A stretch of DNA of 64,000 bases from an uncultured Candidatus Melainabacteria bacterium (GTDB taxonomy: Bacteria; Cyanobacteriota; Vampirovibrionia; Gastranaerophilales; Gastranaerophilaceae). Numbering within the stretch: position 1 is the stretch's first letter; each line of letters begins with the position of its first letter. Location: the NCBI GenBank assembly GCA_934726055.1, contig CAKVCZ010000011.1, positions 1 to 64,000 of the forward strand, written 5' to 3'. Below are positions 34,864 through 44,706 of this stretch, in pieces. The notes under the pieces are model-generated. The model saw only the letters and a program-made list of their open reading frames with translations. It was not told where the DNA came from and ran no database searches. The translations under genes and the position numbers were made by a program.

Positions 34864-35690
34864 AAAAAGAACGTTTAGACAAATACTTAGTAGATTTAGG
34901 TTATTTTGAAAATAAAAGTAAAGCATCGGCTGCAATAATTGCTGGAGATGTACTTATAAACGATGAAAGAATTACTAAAGCAGGATTTCAAATAAATATT
35001 GAAAAAGAATATAATATCAGAATAAAATCAATGCCATACGTTTCAAGAGGTGGCTTTAAACTGGAAAAAGCTCTAAAAACTTTTGACGTAAACCCGATAG
35101 ATAGAATTTGTCTTGATGCAGGAGCTTCAACAGGCGGATTCACAGATTGCCTGCTTCAAAACGGTGCCAAATTTGTTTATGCAGTTGATGTCGGATATGG
35201 ACAATTAGATTGGAAAATTAGAAGTGATAAAAGAGTCAAAACAATCGAAAAAACAAATCTAAAAATATGCTCTAGAAATGATATCTATGGAGAAAACGAA
35301 CCAATTGCAGATTTACTGGTTTGCGATGTTTCTTTTATTTCATTAGAAAAAGTTTTACCAAATTTTCAAAAATTATTACAAGAAAATCAAGAATTAATAT
35401 GTCTTATAAAGCCTCAATTTGAAGCAGGAAAAGAACTTGTTGAAAAAGGTGGTGTTATAAAAAATAAAAATACGCACTACCAAGTAATTGAAAACGTAAT
35501 AAATTGTGCGAAAGAACTGAATTATAAGATATTAAATCTTACACATTCGGCAATAAAAGGCCCTTGTGGAAATATTGAATACTTAATTCATCTAACATCC
35601 AAGGATATGAATGAACCTGAAATTTCAATAAAAGATATTGTTGATAAAGCCTTTATTGAACTAAATCCACAACTTCCTCGCCAAACATAA
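34860..35690 (+). CDS. tlyA: TlyA-type rRNA 2'-O-methyltransferase/hemolysin family
   Basis: A 276-residue protein with an S4 RNA-binding domain (KERLDKYLVDLGYFENKSKA, about 2-60) and an FtsJ-like SAM methyltransferase fold: PYVSRGGFKLEKAL, CLDAGASTGGFTDCLLQNGA (SAM site), YAVDVGYGQLDWK, VCDVSFISLEKVLP and LIKPQFEAGKE. TlyA methylates ribose 2'-OH of cytidines in rRNA. The start must be the TTG at 34860, overlapping tatD by 4 bases; the next in-frame ATG would remove the S4 domain. The 3' end overlaps the convergent tolC-like gene by 38 bases. Confidence 0.9.
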   Translation: MKKERLDKYLVDLGYFENKSKASAAIIAGDVLINDERITKAGFQINIEKEYNIRIKSMPYVSRGGFKLEKALKTFDVNPIDRICLDAGASTGGFTDCLLQNGAKFVYAVDVGYGQLDWKIRSDKRVKTIEKTNLKICSRNDIYGENEPIADLLVCDVSFISLEKVLPNFQKLLQENQELICLIKPQFEAGKELVEKGGVIKNKNTHYQVIENVINCAKELNYKILNLTHSAIKGPCGNIEYLIHLTSKDMNEPEISIKDIVDKAFIELNPQLPRQT

Positions 35691-37170
35691 TGTTTTTACC
35701 AATAGCTTTTTCCAAAGTAGCTTTCGCTGTATTATATTGATACAAAGCATTATAATATGATAATTGCGCATTCAAATAAGATATTTGAGCATCTTTTAGT
35801 TCTGTCGGATTTCCTTCTCCAACTTTGTAACGACCAAAAGATATATCATAATTCTGTTTTGCTTGTTTCATTCCCAAAAAAGCAACAGGTAATTGATTTT
35901 TCTTTTCTACAAGATTATAATACGAATTTTGAATTTCTAAAATTATATCTTGTTCTGTTTTCAATGAAGTCGCCATTTGTTTTGAATACAAGGCTTTTGC
36001 TTCTTTAATTTCGTTGTTAATTTTCATTACGTTTACTGTTGGAAAATCTAGATATCCACCCAATACATAACCCCAATTTGAAGTCGGATGTTTACCACCA
36101 ATAGCAACATTACCTTGGAACGTAATTTGAGGGAAGTATGATTTTTTTGTAAGTTTTAAAGTTTGATTTGCTGTTTCAACTTTTAATTTTGCGATTTTCC
36201 AATCTGGACGAGAATCTTTTGCAATTTCAATTGACTCATCAAGTGTAATATCACAAGGTGCATATTTTAATCTTTCTTGCACATTGTAATTTGTAATATA
36301 CGGCATTCCCATTGAATTATTTAAACTCGCAACCGCTAAACTAACATTTTTTTGAGCCTGAATTAACTGCAATTTTGCATTGCTTAAATTAACTTCCGCA
36401 ATAGTAACATCAACTTTTGGTTTCATTCCAATTTCATAGAAAGCTTTTGACTGATTATAAAATAATTCAAATTTATCAACATTATCTTGCTTAACTTTTA
36501 AATCTTCATAAGCAAATAAAAGAGTATAATATTTATCCTTAGTTTCTTTTATAACATCATTAACTACGCTTGTTAAAGCTTCTTGAGCTGTTTTGTATCC
36601 TAATTTTTTTATTGTAACCTGATTTTGTGTTACCCCAAAATCGTATATCATTTGCTTTAAAGAAATTTGCCCAAGGATATAATATGTATATGTAGCATCT
36701 GCTCTTGCAATTGCATCACCAAATAACAAATTTCTATTTTTTGAACCATTTGTTGTCCAATTTAATTGAGGAAAATAATTAGACCAAGCTTGTTTTATAC
36801 GAGCATCCGATGCCGAAATTTCTTCAATAGCTTCTCTTATTCTCGGATTATTTCCTAATGCTAAACGAATACACTCTTCTAAAGTAATATCAATATTTTT
36901 TTCAACCGAACCCTTTATTACGTTTGAAGAGTCTTCTTTTTTTGTATCTTTTACTATCGGTAAGATTTTTTCAGGTTCAGGATAATCAATTCTATCAAGC
37001 TTATTACCTATTTCAGAATTCACATTCAATAAATCGGCACTACCTGATTTTTGTTTTGTACTATTTGCACTTGATGATGCAATTACGTTAGAATTATCCT
37101 CCGCAAAACAACAATTAACTGATAGTAAAAATATTAATAATAAAGTTAAAAAAACGATTTTATTTTTCAT
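35653..37170 (-). CDS. TolC-family outer membrane efflux protein
   Basis: A 505-residue outer-membrane channel of an efflux pump. A signal peptide (about 1-23, LLIFLLSVNCCFA) may be of lipoprotein type since it ends near two Cys. Two OEP repeats follow, each with long coiled helices (EEISASDARIKQAWSNYFPQL and KLKVETANQTLKLTKKSYFPQITFQG). The sequence ends FGEEVVDLVQ. It overlaps the upstream RND gene by 11 bases, making a three-gene unit with the adaptor and pump. An outer-membrane protein implies a diderm cell. Confidence 0.92.
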   Translation of the reverse strand: MKNKIVFLTLLLIFLLSVNCCFAEDNSNVIASSSANSTKQKSGSADLLNVNSEIGNKLDRIDYPEPEKILPIVKDTKKEDSSNVIKGSVEKNIDITLEECIRLALGNNPRIREAIEEISASDARIKQAWSNYFPQLNWTTNGSKNRNLLFGDAIARADATYTYYILGQISLKQMIYDFGVTQNQVTIKKLGYKTAQEALTSVVNDVIKETKDKYYTLLFAYEDLKVKQDNVDKFELFYNQSKAFYEIGMKPKVDVTIAEVNLSNAKLQLIQAQKNVSLAVASLNNSMGMPYITNYNVQERLKYAPCDITLDESIEIAKDSRPDWKIAKLKVETANQTLKLTKKSYFPQITFQGNVAIGGKHPTSNWGYVLGGYLDFPTVNVMKINNEIKEAKALYSKQMATSLKTEQDIILEIQNSYYNLVEKKNQLPVAFLGMKQAKQNYDISFGRYKVGEGNPTELKDAQISYLNAQLSYYNALYQYNTAKATLEKAIGKNIMFGEEVVDLVQ

Positions 37171-40100
37171 TATTTTTCCCTATATTTTGAACTTTCAACA
37201 ATGATTCATGCAAAAAATGTTTTACCATATCCAAAAATCTTATGGATTTAACTATGTGTTTATTTTTATTTACAAAAATTTTATTTGAATTTCTTTTCAT
37301 TCGTTGAATACAAACAAAGAATCCCGGAACTAAAAGTGTACCTAAAAATGCAACCGCAGTCATACCTGCAAATACGGTCATACCAACGGAGTGTCTGCTA
37401 ACAGCACCTGCACCTGATGCAAATACTAACGGCAATACACCTAAGATAAATGCAATATTTGTCATCATTACAGCTCTAAATCTTAAAAATGCTGCCTGTT
37501 CTGCCGCTGCAACTTCGTTTCCGCCGTTATTTTCAAAAGCCTCTTTTGCAAATTCAACAATCAAAATTGCCTGTTTTGTACTCAAACCAATCAACATAAT
37601 CAAACCAATTTGACAATACAAATCAAGTGAATATCCTGCAACATACTGTCCCAACAATGCACCCATCAAAGAAACAGGAGCAATTAACATTACGGCAATC
37701 GGCAATGTCCAACTTTCGTACAATGCAACAAGGAACAAATAAACAAACGTTAATGACAACGCTAAAATTATGCCGATTTGACCTGTTGACTCTTGTTCTT
37801 GTAATGAACTTCCTGACCATGCAAAGTCCATATCTCTTGGCAATACTCTATTTGAAACTTCTGCCATCTTTTTCATTGCTTGACCTGAAGAAACACTTCC
37901 TGCCCCTTGACCGTTTATAGTTACCGCATTGTACATATTAAATCTTGTTAAACTGTACGGACCAACAACAGGTTCAAATTTTACCATAGACGACAATGGA
38001 ACCATTTTACCAACATTATTTTTTACAAACAATCTCTTTAAATCGTTTTCTTTTGTTCTAAACTCTGAATCAGCTTGAACCATTACACGATAAACACGAC
38101 CAAATTTATTAAAGTCATTTACATAAGTTTGACCGTATATTGCAGCCATTGTTGTATATAACTCATTAATTGAAACATTTTGAGCCATAGCCTGTTGCTC
38201 ATCAACTCTAACTAATATTTGAGGTAACGTTGCAGTAAATGTCGTAAATACAGAAGTTAAATTTTTATCTGAATTTGCTGCCATAATTAATTTCATTGCT
38301 TCTTCATACAACTGTTGAGGAGTTCTATCACCTTTATCCAACAATTGATATTCAAAACCTCCAAAATTACCCATACCAGGAATTGGAGTAGGTGCAAATG
38401 CAACTACTCTTGCCGCTGGATAATTAGCAAATTCTTTTCTTATTTTGCCAATAATTGCATCCATTTGCTCTTCTGCTTTTTTTCTATCACCCCAAGGCTT
38501 TAATTGAGCAATTATAAAAGAAGTATTTTCTCCGGAAAAACCAATAATATTAATAGTTTGTCTAACTCCAGGTAATACTTTTATTCTGTCTTCAATTTGA
38601 ACTGCAATTTGTTTTGTTCTCACCGTAGATGCACCATCAGGAAGTTGAACCTGAACCATAACTGCACCTTTGTCTTCAGTCGGAATAAAACCTGTTGGAA
38701 TAATTGTAGCTAAAATCATAGTAATTAATACAATTATTCCCAAAGTTAATAGAGTTCTCTTTGGAGATTCTATAAAGTATTTTGCACTATTTAAATATTT
38801 ATCTCGAATTTTATTAAAATATACATTAAACTTTGCAATTATAGGAAGAACTTTTTCATCTTCACCGCTTTGTTTTAATATTGTAGAACATAATGCCGGA
38901 GTCAAAGACAATGCTACAAGGGTTGAAATACCCATTGAACAAGCAATACAAACAGCAAATTGTTGATACATTTTACCGTTTACACCAGGCATAAAACATA
39001 CCGGAACAAATACAGCCATAAGTACCAATGATGTTGCAATAACAGCACTTGTTACTTCATACATTGTTATAATAGTTGCTTCTCTTGGTGTTTTTCCTTC
39101 CTGTAAGTGTCTTTGGGCATTTTCTAATACAACAATAGCATCATCTACAACCAACCCTACTGCCAATACTAATCCAAATAACATTAAAAGGTTAATTGAA
39201 AAGCCAACCATTGCAATAAATACAAATACCCCGATTAACGAAACAGGAATTGCACACAATGGAATAAATGCCGCTCTTTTTGAACCTAAGAAGAAGAACG
39301 TTACCAATGCAACTAATATAATTGCTAATCCAATTGCAGATTCTACTTCAGATATAGAATCTCTTACGAATTCTGTTTCATCGTGTTCTATTTTATATTC
39401 TAACCCTTGCGGGAATTTTTTACTCAATTCTTCCATACGTTTAGCACATCTTTTTGCCAAATCTATTGAATTTGCTTCAGGTAACTGACCAATTACAATA
39501 ACTGAAGATCTTTTACCCCCAATATATGAATCGCTGGCATAAGATTCTGCACCCAACTCAATTCTTGCAATGTCCTTAAGCTTTACATTTGATGTATCAG
39601 ATTTTGAATAAACAACGATATCTTCAAATTCCTTAACTGATTGCAATCGGCCTTTTGTTTTAAGGGTAAATTTAATATCTTGCGGATTCTTTAAAGGTTC
39701 TGCACCTATATCACCAACTGCAGCCTGAGTATTCTGTGCTCTTATTGCAGCCATTACTTCAGATGCAGATAAATTGTAATTTGCCATTTTTACAGGATCT
39801 AACCAAACACGCATTGAATATTGAGCTGCACCATATACATCCACACTCGCAACCCCTTGAATACGTGCAAGTTCATCTTTGATATATATTGAAGCATAGT
39901 TTGTAATATACAAAGTATCAAATGCATTCGTAGGTGAATTAACAGCAATCATCAATACACCCGGACCACCTGTCTTTTTATTTACTGTTAGACCATAATT
40001 TCTAACTTCCGCAGGTAAACGAGGAGTTACTAGCTGAAGTCTGTTATTTACGTTAATTACAGCCATATCCGGATCTGTACCAACTTTAAAATACACACTT

Positions 40101-40396
40101 AATTGATATGAACCGTTCTTTGAAGTCGAAGTCATATAAATCATGTCTTCAACACCATTCAATTGAGCCTCAATTGGAGCAGCGATTGTATCTCTTACAA
40201 CATCTGCACTCGCACCTGTGTATGTTGCATTTACAACAACTTGCGGTGGTGTAATTGAAGGATAATCTTCTAATGGCAAACCCATCATCATAATTAGCCC
40301 TGCAAGAACAAATACCAAAGAAATTACAATCGCAAACTTTGGTCGTTTAATAAATAAATTTATATCTCTTTCGCTATTTTTATTTTCTTCTGACAT
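37160..40396 (-). CDS. RND efflux pump inner-membrane transporter (HAE1/AcrB type)
   Basis: A 1078-residue proton-driven drug or solute exporter. The pattern is complete: an initial membrane helix (PKFAIVISLVFVLAGLIMMM), first periplasmic loop (PLEDYPSITPPQVVVNATYTGA), a block of helices with VVDDAIVVLENAQRH carrying the proton-relay Asp pair, the motif VPVCFMPGVNG, a second large periplasmic loop and a second helix block ending near residue 1045. It is about 40 residues longer than AcrB because of a basic C-terminal tail. Located between adaptor and outer-membrane channel genes of the same operon. Substrates unknown. Confidence 0.95.
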   Translation of the reverse strand: MSEENKNSERDINLFIKRPKFAIVISLVFVLAGLIMMMGLPLEDYPSITPPQVVVNATYTGASADVVRDTIAAPIEAQLNGVEDMIYMTSTSKNGSYQLSVYFKVGTDPDMAVINVNNRLQLVTPRLPAEVRNYGLTVNKKTGGPGVLMIAVNSPTNAFDTLYITNYASIYIKDELARIQGVASVDVYGAAQYSMRVWLDPVKMANYNLSASEVMAAIRAQNTQAAVGDIGAEPLKNPQDIKFTLKTKGRLQSVKEFEDIVVYSKSDTSNVKLKDIARIELGAESYASDSYIGGKRSSVIVIGQLPEANSIDLAKRCAKRMEELSKKFPQGLEYKIEHDETEFVRDSISEVESAIGLAIILVALVTFFFLGSKRAAFIPLCAIPVSLIGVFVFIAMVGFSINLLMLFGLVLAVGLVVDDAIVVLENAQRHLQEGKTPREATIITMYEVTSAVIATSLVLMAVFVPVCFMPGVNGKMYQQFAVCIACSMGISTLVALSLTPALCSTILKQSGEDEKVLPIIAKFNVYFNKIRDKYLNSAKYFIESPKRTLLTLGIIVLITMILATIIPTGFIPTEDKGAVMVQVQLPDGASTVRTKQIAVQIEDRIKVLPGVRQTINIIGFSGENTSFIIAQLKPWGDRKKAEEQMDAIIGKIRKEFANYPAARVVAFAPTPIPGMGNFGGFEYQLLDKGDRTPQQLYEEAMKLIMAANSDKNLTSVFTTFTATLPQILVRVDEQQAMAQNVSINELYTTMAAIYGQTYVNDFNKFGRVYRVMVQADSEFRTKENDLKRLFVKNNVGKMVPLSSMVKFEPVVGPYSLTRFNMYNAVTINGQGAGSVSSGQAMKKMAEVSNRVLPRDMDFAWSGSSLQEQESTGQIGIILALSLTFVYLFLVALYESWTLPIAVMLIAPVSLMGALLGQYVAGYSLDLYCQIGLIMLIGLSTKQAILIVEFAKEAFENNGGNEVAAAEQAAFLRFRAVMMTNIAFILGVLPLVFASGAGAVSRHSVGMTVFAGMTAVAFLGTLLVPGFFVCIQRMKRNSNKIFVNKNKHIVKSIRFLDMVKHFLHESLLKVQNIGKNNEK

Positions 40397-40415
40397 ACAT
40401 ATCCCTAATTAATTT

Positions 40416-41627
40416 TTATTTCTTCTTTTTTAACATTTCTTCTGTTTCTTCTTGATTTTCTTTTGCAACTTCATCTTCAGCTTGTTTATTCATTTGATCA
40501 ATTTCTTCTTCAGAAAGTTCTCTCACTGGAGTAGAAGGAATTACACCCTGAATACCCAAAACTACAATTCTATCACCTTTTTTCAATCCTGATTTTACAA
40601 TCCAATCTTTTCCATCTTGACCGAATGTTTCAATCTGTTGAATTTGAGGTAACCCTTTCGCATCAATTTTATACACATATTTATATTGCGGATTTTCCAT
40701 AACTGCAATTTGCGGAACAACAGGAACATCTTCCTTTTCTTTTGAATAAATATAAACTGTTGAATAATTACCGCTTATTAACAATCCATCCGGATTTGGA
40801 AATGTTGCTCTCATCATTATAGTACCGGTTGTTGCATCAACTTTGTTGTCATGAAAATTTTGAACACCCTGATATGCATATTTTGAACCTGTTGAAAAAT
40901 ATAAATCGACATTTCTGTTAACTTCTGCAACTTTATCTATTCTCAACAACTCTGTATAATTTTTTGCATCTAAAGGAAACGATACGTAAATAGGATCAAT
41001 ACTATTGATTGTAGTCAACGGACCGGATTGGGCAGTAACAAAATTTCCAACAGAAATATTTAACATACCTATTTGTCCGTCAACAGGTGCTTTTACCTTT
41101 GTATATGACAAATTTCTTAATGCATCTTGATATGCACTTCTATTTAAATTTACTTGAGCTTTGTATGAATCTCTTTGTGCCAATGTTTGGTCGTATTGAG
41201 ATTTTGAAATATAATCAAGCTTCACTAATTCCTTTGCTCTTATTAATTGCTTTTCATAATACTTTAATTGAGCAATTGAATTATCTAAATTTGCTTTTGC
41301 TTTGTCTGCTGCAAGTTGATATTCTTGAGGTTCAATTTCAAACAATACTTGACCTTTTTTAACAATATCACCTTCTTTAAAATACGATTTTGTTAAATAA
41401 CCGCTTATGCGGGCAACCACATCAATTCTTGACACTGATTGAATTCTGCCCGGAGCTTCAAATTTCTTTATTACTGATCTTGTTTGAACCTTTTCTATTG
41501 TTACACCGGGAACTTTACCCTTTTTCATTTTATTTGCTGAAATTAAACCTTGGATGGTATAAGTAAGTGCTCTAAGTGCAATCGCCACAGATATTACAAC
41601 TATTGTAATAATAATAGTTTTTTTCAT
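40416..41627 (-). CDS. RND efflux periplasmic adaptor
   Basis: A 403-residue membrane fusion protein bridging the RND pump and outer-membrane channel. An N-terminal helix (about 4-24) anchors it. The lipoyl/barrel-sandwich halves (VVARISGYLTKSYFKEGDIVKKGQVLFEIEP and LSYTKVKAPVDGQIGMLNISVGNFV) flank a coiled hairpin of about 60 residues. Beta-barrel and membrane-proximal domains follow (LKKGDRIVVLGIQG). The C-terminal 35 residues are very Glu/Lys-rich. First gene of the efflux operon; no adjacent regulator is seen. Confidence 0.93.
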   Translation of the reverse strand: MKKTIIITIVVISVAIALRALTYTIQGLISANKMKKGKVPGVTIEKVQTRSVIKKFEAPGRIQSVSRIDVVARISGYLTKSYFKEGDIVKKGQVLFEIEPQEYQLAADKAKANLDNSIAQLKYYEKQLIRAKELVKLDYISKSQYDQTLAQRDSYKAQVNLNRSAYQDALRNLSYTKVKAPVDGQIGMLNISVGNFVTAQSGPLTTINSIDPIYVSFPLDAKNYTELLRIDKVAEVNRNVDLYFSTGSKYAYQGVQNFHDNKVDATTGTIMMRATFPNPDGLLISGNYSTVYIYSKEKEDVPVVPQIAVMENPQYKYVYKIDAKGLPQIQQIETFGQDGKDWIVKSGLKKGDRIVVLGIQGVIPSTPVRELSEEEIDQMNKQAEDEVAKENQEETEEMLKKKK

Positions 41628-41720
41628 TTCACTACATCCCCAAAATACTAATACAATATTTTAAATATACAGTATATTTTTTGGGAGTGCAAGAATATAA
41701 CATATTCGCAACATTGCAAC

Positions 41721-41757
41721 AAAAAAGTCCTGCAAATTCTATTTGTCAGGACTTTTT
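41721..41757 (-). terminator. Terminator of clpC
   Basis: AAAAAGTCCTG and CAGGACTTTTT, extended by CAAAT/ATTTG, form a long stem followed by T-rich sequence on the minus strand, about 20 bases after the clpC stop. Confidence 0.85.
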
Positions 41758-41778
41758 ATTACTTTAAATTTATTTACA

Positions 41779-44247
41779 TTATTTTGAAGCTACTTCTTCA
41801 CCTTTTTTTGAAAAGAACATTTTACCGTCTTTCATATCCAAAACGATTGTATCGCCTTCTTGATATTTACCTGTTAAAATTTCTTCAGCAAGAGTATCTT
41901 CAACTTTTCTTTGAATTAATCTTCTCAATGGTCTTGCACCATAAGCTTCATTGTATCCGTCAGTCGCCATAAAGTCTTTAACTTCGTTAGTAACTTCCAT
42001 TTTTAATCCGCGTTCATCTAATCTCTTGAATAAATCACGCATCATTAAATCTACAATTTCTCTGATTTCTTCTTTGCTTAAGTGTGCAAATACGATAATG
42101 TCATCAATACGGTTAATAAATTCAGGTCTGAAAGCTTTTTTCATTTCTTCATTAACTGTATCTTTTAATTTTTCATATTTATCTTTCTTTTCATCATCAG
42201 CAGTTGAGAAACCTAATTTAGATTGAGTAGCAATCATACTTGCACCAACATTTGATGTCATGATAATAATTGTATTTTTAAAGTTTACGTGCCTACCTTT
42301 AGAATCAGTTAAACGACCGTCATCTAAAATCTGCAACATAATGTTAAATACATCCGGATGAGCTTTTTCAATTTCATCAAATAGAATAACCGAGTACGGT
42401 TTCTTTCTGATAGTTTCAGTTAAGCTTCCGCCATCATCATAACCTACATAACCCGGAGGTGAACCAATCAATTTTGAAGTTGAATGTTTTTCCATAAATT
42501 CAGACATATCAACTCTGACCATATTATCTTCAGAGCCAAATACAGCTTCAGATAAAGCTTTTGCGAGTTCTGTTTTACCAACACCGGTAGGACCGCAGAA
42601 AATAAAACTTCCGATTGGTCTGTTTGGTGATTTTAACCCAACTCTTGCACGTCTGATAGCTTTTGAAATAGCAACAATTGCATCATTTTGACCAATTACA
42701 CGTTCATGTAGAGTTTGTTCCAATTTCAACAATCTGTCGCTTTCGCTTTCTGTTAATTTAGTAACAGGAACACCGGTCATCATACCGATTACTTCTGCAA
42801 TATTTTCTTCGGTTACAACAGGTTTATTAGCTTCATGTTCATTTCGCCATTCTTCAGAAACTTCTCTTATGCGTTCTTTCATGTTAGCTTCATCATCACG
42901 CAATTGAGAAGCTTTTTCAAATTCTTGATTTCTGATAGCATCTTCTTTTTCTTTAATGATAGCTCTTAGTTCCTTATCTAATTCTTTACCTTCCGGCGAT
43001 AGAGAACTTACTTTCAAACGAACCTTAGAACTTGCTTCATCAAGAACGTCAATTGCTTTATCAGGTAAAAATCTGTCTGTTATATATTTACTTGACAATT
43101 TTACTGCAGCAACAATAGCTTCATCAGAGATAATCAATCTGTGGTGTTCTTCATATTTTGGTTTCAACCCTCTAATAATTTCGATAGAATCATCAATAGA
43201 AGGTTCTTCAATTATTACAGATTGGAATCTTCTTTCTAATGCAGTATCTTTTTCAATATGTTTTCTGTATTCATCAAGAGTAGTAGCACCAATAACTTGA
43301 ATTTCTCCTCTTGATAATGCAGGTTTTAGGATATTGGCAGCATCAATAGCACCTTCAGCTGCACCTGCACCGATTAATGTATGCATTTCGTCAATTACAA
43401 GAATAATGTTTCCTGCTTGACGAATTTCGTCCATAATTTTTTTCAAACGTTCTTCAAATTCACCACGATATTTAGTTCCGGCAATTAAAAGCCCCATATC
43501 TAATTGGATAACCTTTTTACCGTCTAAAATATCAGGAACTTCCGAATTTACAATTCTAATAGCCAAACCTTCAACAACTGCAGTTTTACCTACACCCGGT
43601 TCACCTAATAGAACAGGATTATTTTTTGTACGACGTGCTAAGATTTGAATTACACGTTCAATTTCTTTTTCTCTGCCTATAACAGGATCTAATCTAAGTT
43701 CAGCAGCAGCCAAAGTAAGATCTGTACCAAATTCATCCAAACTTGGAGTCTTAGCTTTTGTAGAAGATGAAGAACTTGAAGAGCCTGCACCTGAAGATAC
43801 AGTTTGAGGTTTAGATTCGCCTAAAATTTTAACAACATTTGTTCTTATTTTGTTTAAATCAACACCTAAATTTTCTAAAACTCTAGCGGCAACACCTTCG
43901 CCTTCTCTGATTAAACCAAGAAGTAAGTGTTCTGTACCGATATAGTTGTGTCCTAATTGTCTTGCTTCATCCCATGACAATTCCAAAACTCTTTTTGCAC
44001 GAGGAGTGAAAGGAATTTCAACAGCTACAAACCCTGAACCTCTGCCAATAATTTTTTCAACTTCAGTACGAGCATCTTTAAGGTTAACCCCCATAGATTT
44101 CAAAGTTTTTGCAGCAACACCTGTGCCTTCACCGATTAAGCCTAAAAGTACTTGTTCAGTACCTACAAAGTTATGACCTAATCTTCTTGCTTCTTCTTGA
44201 GCAAGCATTATGACCTTAATGGCCTTTTCTGTAAAACGTTCAAACAT
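41779..44247 (-). CDS. clpC: ATP-dependent Clp protease ATPase subunit ClpC
   Basis: An 822-residue Hsp100 chaperone that unfolds proteins for ClpP. Two N-terminal repeats (about 5-75 and 80-145: [45 protein letters not shown]) bind adaptors. The first AAA+ module has GEPGVGKT and [23 protein letters not shown]-type middle segment lies near 425-460 ([21 protein letters not shown]). The second AAA+ module has [16 protein letters not shown] and [14 protein letters not shown]. The middle segment and overall design identify ClpC and not ClpA or ClpB. TAAGGAT precedes the ATG. No ctsR-like regulator is adjacent. Confidence 0.96.
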   Translation of the reverse strand: MFERFTEKAIKVIMLAQEEARRLGHNFVGTEQVLLGLIGEGTGVAAKTLKSMGVNLKDARTEVEKIIGRGSGFVAVEIPFTPRAKRVLELSWDEARQLGHNYIGTEHLLLGLIREGEGVAARVLENLGVDLNKIRTNVVKILGESKPQTVSSGAGSSSSSSSTKAKTPSLDEFGTDLTLAAAELRLDPVIGREKEIERVIQILARRTKNNPVLLGEPGVGKTAVVEGLAIRIVNSEVPDILDGKKVIQLDMGLLIAGTKYRGEFEERLKKIMDEIRQAGNIILVIDEMHTLIGAGAAEGAIDAANILKPALSRGEIQVIGATTLDEYRKHIEKDTALERRFQSVIIEEPSIDDSIEIIRGLKPKYEEHHRLIISDEAIVAAVKLSSKYITDRFLPDKAIDVLDEASSKVRLKVSSLSPEGKELDKELRAIIKEKEDAIRNQEFEKASQLRDDEANMKERIREVSEEWRNEHEANKPVVTEENIAEVIGMMTGVPVTKLTESESDRLLKLEQTLHERVIGQNDAIVAISKAIRRARVGLKSPNRPIGSFIFCGPTGVGKTELAKALSEAVFGSEDNMVRVDMSEFMEKHSTSKLIGSPPGYVGYDDGGSLTETIRKKPYSVILFDEIEKAHPDVFNIMLQILDDGRLTDSKGRHVNFKNTIIIMTSNVGASMIATQSKLGFSTADDEKKDKYEKLKDTVNEEMKKAFRPEFINRIDDIIVFAHLSKEEIREIVDLMMRDLFKRLDERGLKMEVTNEVKDFMATDGYNEAYGARPLRRLIQRKVEDTLAEEILTGKYQEGDTIVLDMKDGKMFFSKKGEEVASK

Positions 44248-44332
44248 TTATCTATCCTTATATACTTTTAGTATCATTTTATCTAAAATAAAAAAACATT
44301 TCAAGATGTTTACAAAAAAATAAATTTAATAG

Positions 44333-44361
44333 TTGACAAAAAAAAATTATTCGGTTATATT
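44333..44361 (+). promoter_or_regulatory. Promoter of tRNA-Glu
   Basis: TTGACA (44333-44338) and TATATT (44356-44361) with a 17-base spacer; the mature tRNA begins 18 bases downstream of the -10. Confidence 0.8.
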
Positions 44362-44379
44362 ATATACATAAGCAGATAG

Positions 44380-44455
44380 GCTCCCATCGTCTAGAGGCCT
44401 AGGACACTTCCCTTTCACGGAGGCGACGGCGATTCGAATTCGCCTGGGAGTACCA
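44380..44455 (+). tRNA. tRNA-Glu (TTC)
   Basis: 76 bases with encoded CCA. Acceptor GCTCCCA/TGGGAGT (first pair G-T), anticodon loop CTTTCAC (anticodon TTC), T-loop TTCGAAT. Own promoter and terminator flank it. Confidence 0.95.
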
Positions 44456-44460
44456 TTTTA

Positions 44461-44485
44461 AAAGAGTCGAAAGACTCTTTTTTTG
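44461..44485 (+). terminator. Terminator of tRNA-Glu
   Basis: AAAGAGTC, loop GAAA, GACTCTTT, then a run of T; begins 5 bases after the tRNA 3' end. Confidence 0.88.
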
Positions 44486-44706
44486 TTTGCCTTTATTCAA
44501 ATAACAATAATAAAAAAACAACCCTCTACTATTAACATAATTATAGATAGTTGCTTTTTTATTTAAATTATAAACCAATCAATTACAGCTTTGATAATAT
44601 CCTTCGCAATATCCTAATTTACGTCCGTTTGGACAGTTCATTGATTATAAAACGTCATTGCCAGACTGTGGTTTGGAAATCTTTTACCGTCAAAAGGGTT
44701 GTTTAA
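44486..44706. other. Gap between tRNA-Glu and aroA, possible gene relic
   Basis: No intact gene. On the minus strand one frame reads FDGKRFPNHSLAMTFYNQ, a stop, a short stretch, another stop, then DIAKDIIKAVIDWFII; a second frame reads MNCPNGRKLGYCEGYYQSCN. These look more protein-like than chance but are broken. Either a decayed gene or coincidence. Confidence 0.25.

Noticed and set aside
42956..43300. 114-codon plus-strand ORF opposite clpC
   Set aside because: Lies wholly inside the highly conserved clpC coding region on the other strand; Ser/Leu-rich antisense shadow.
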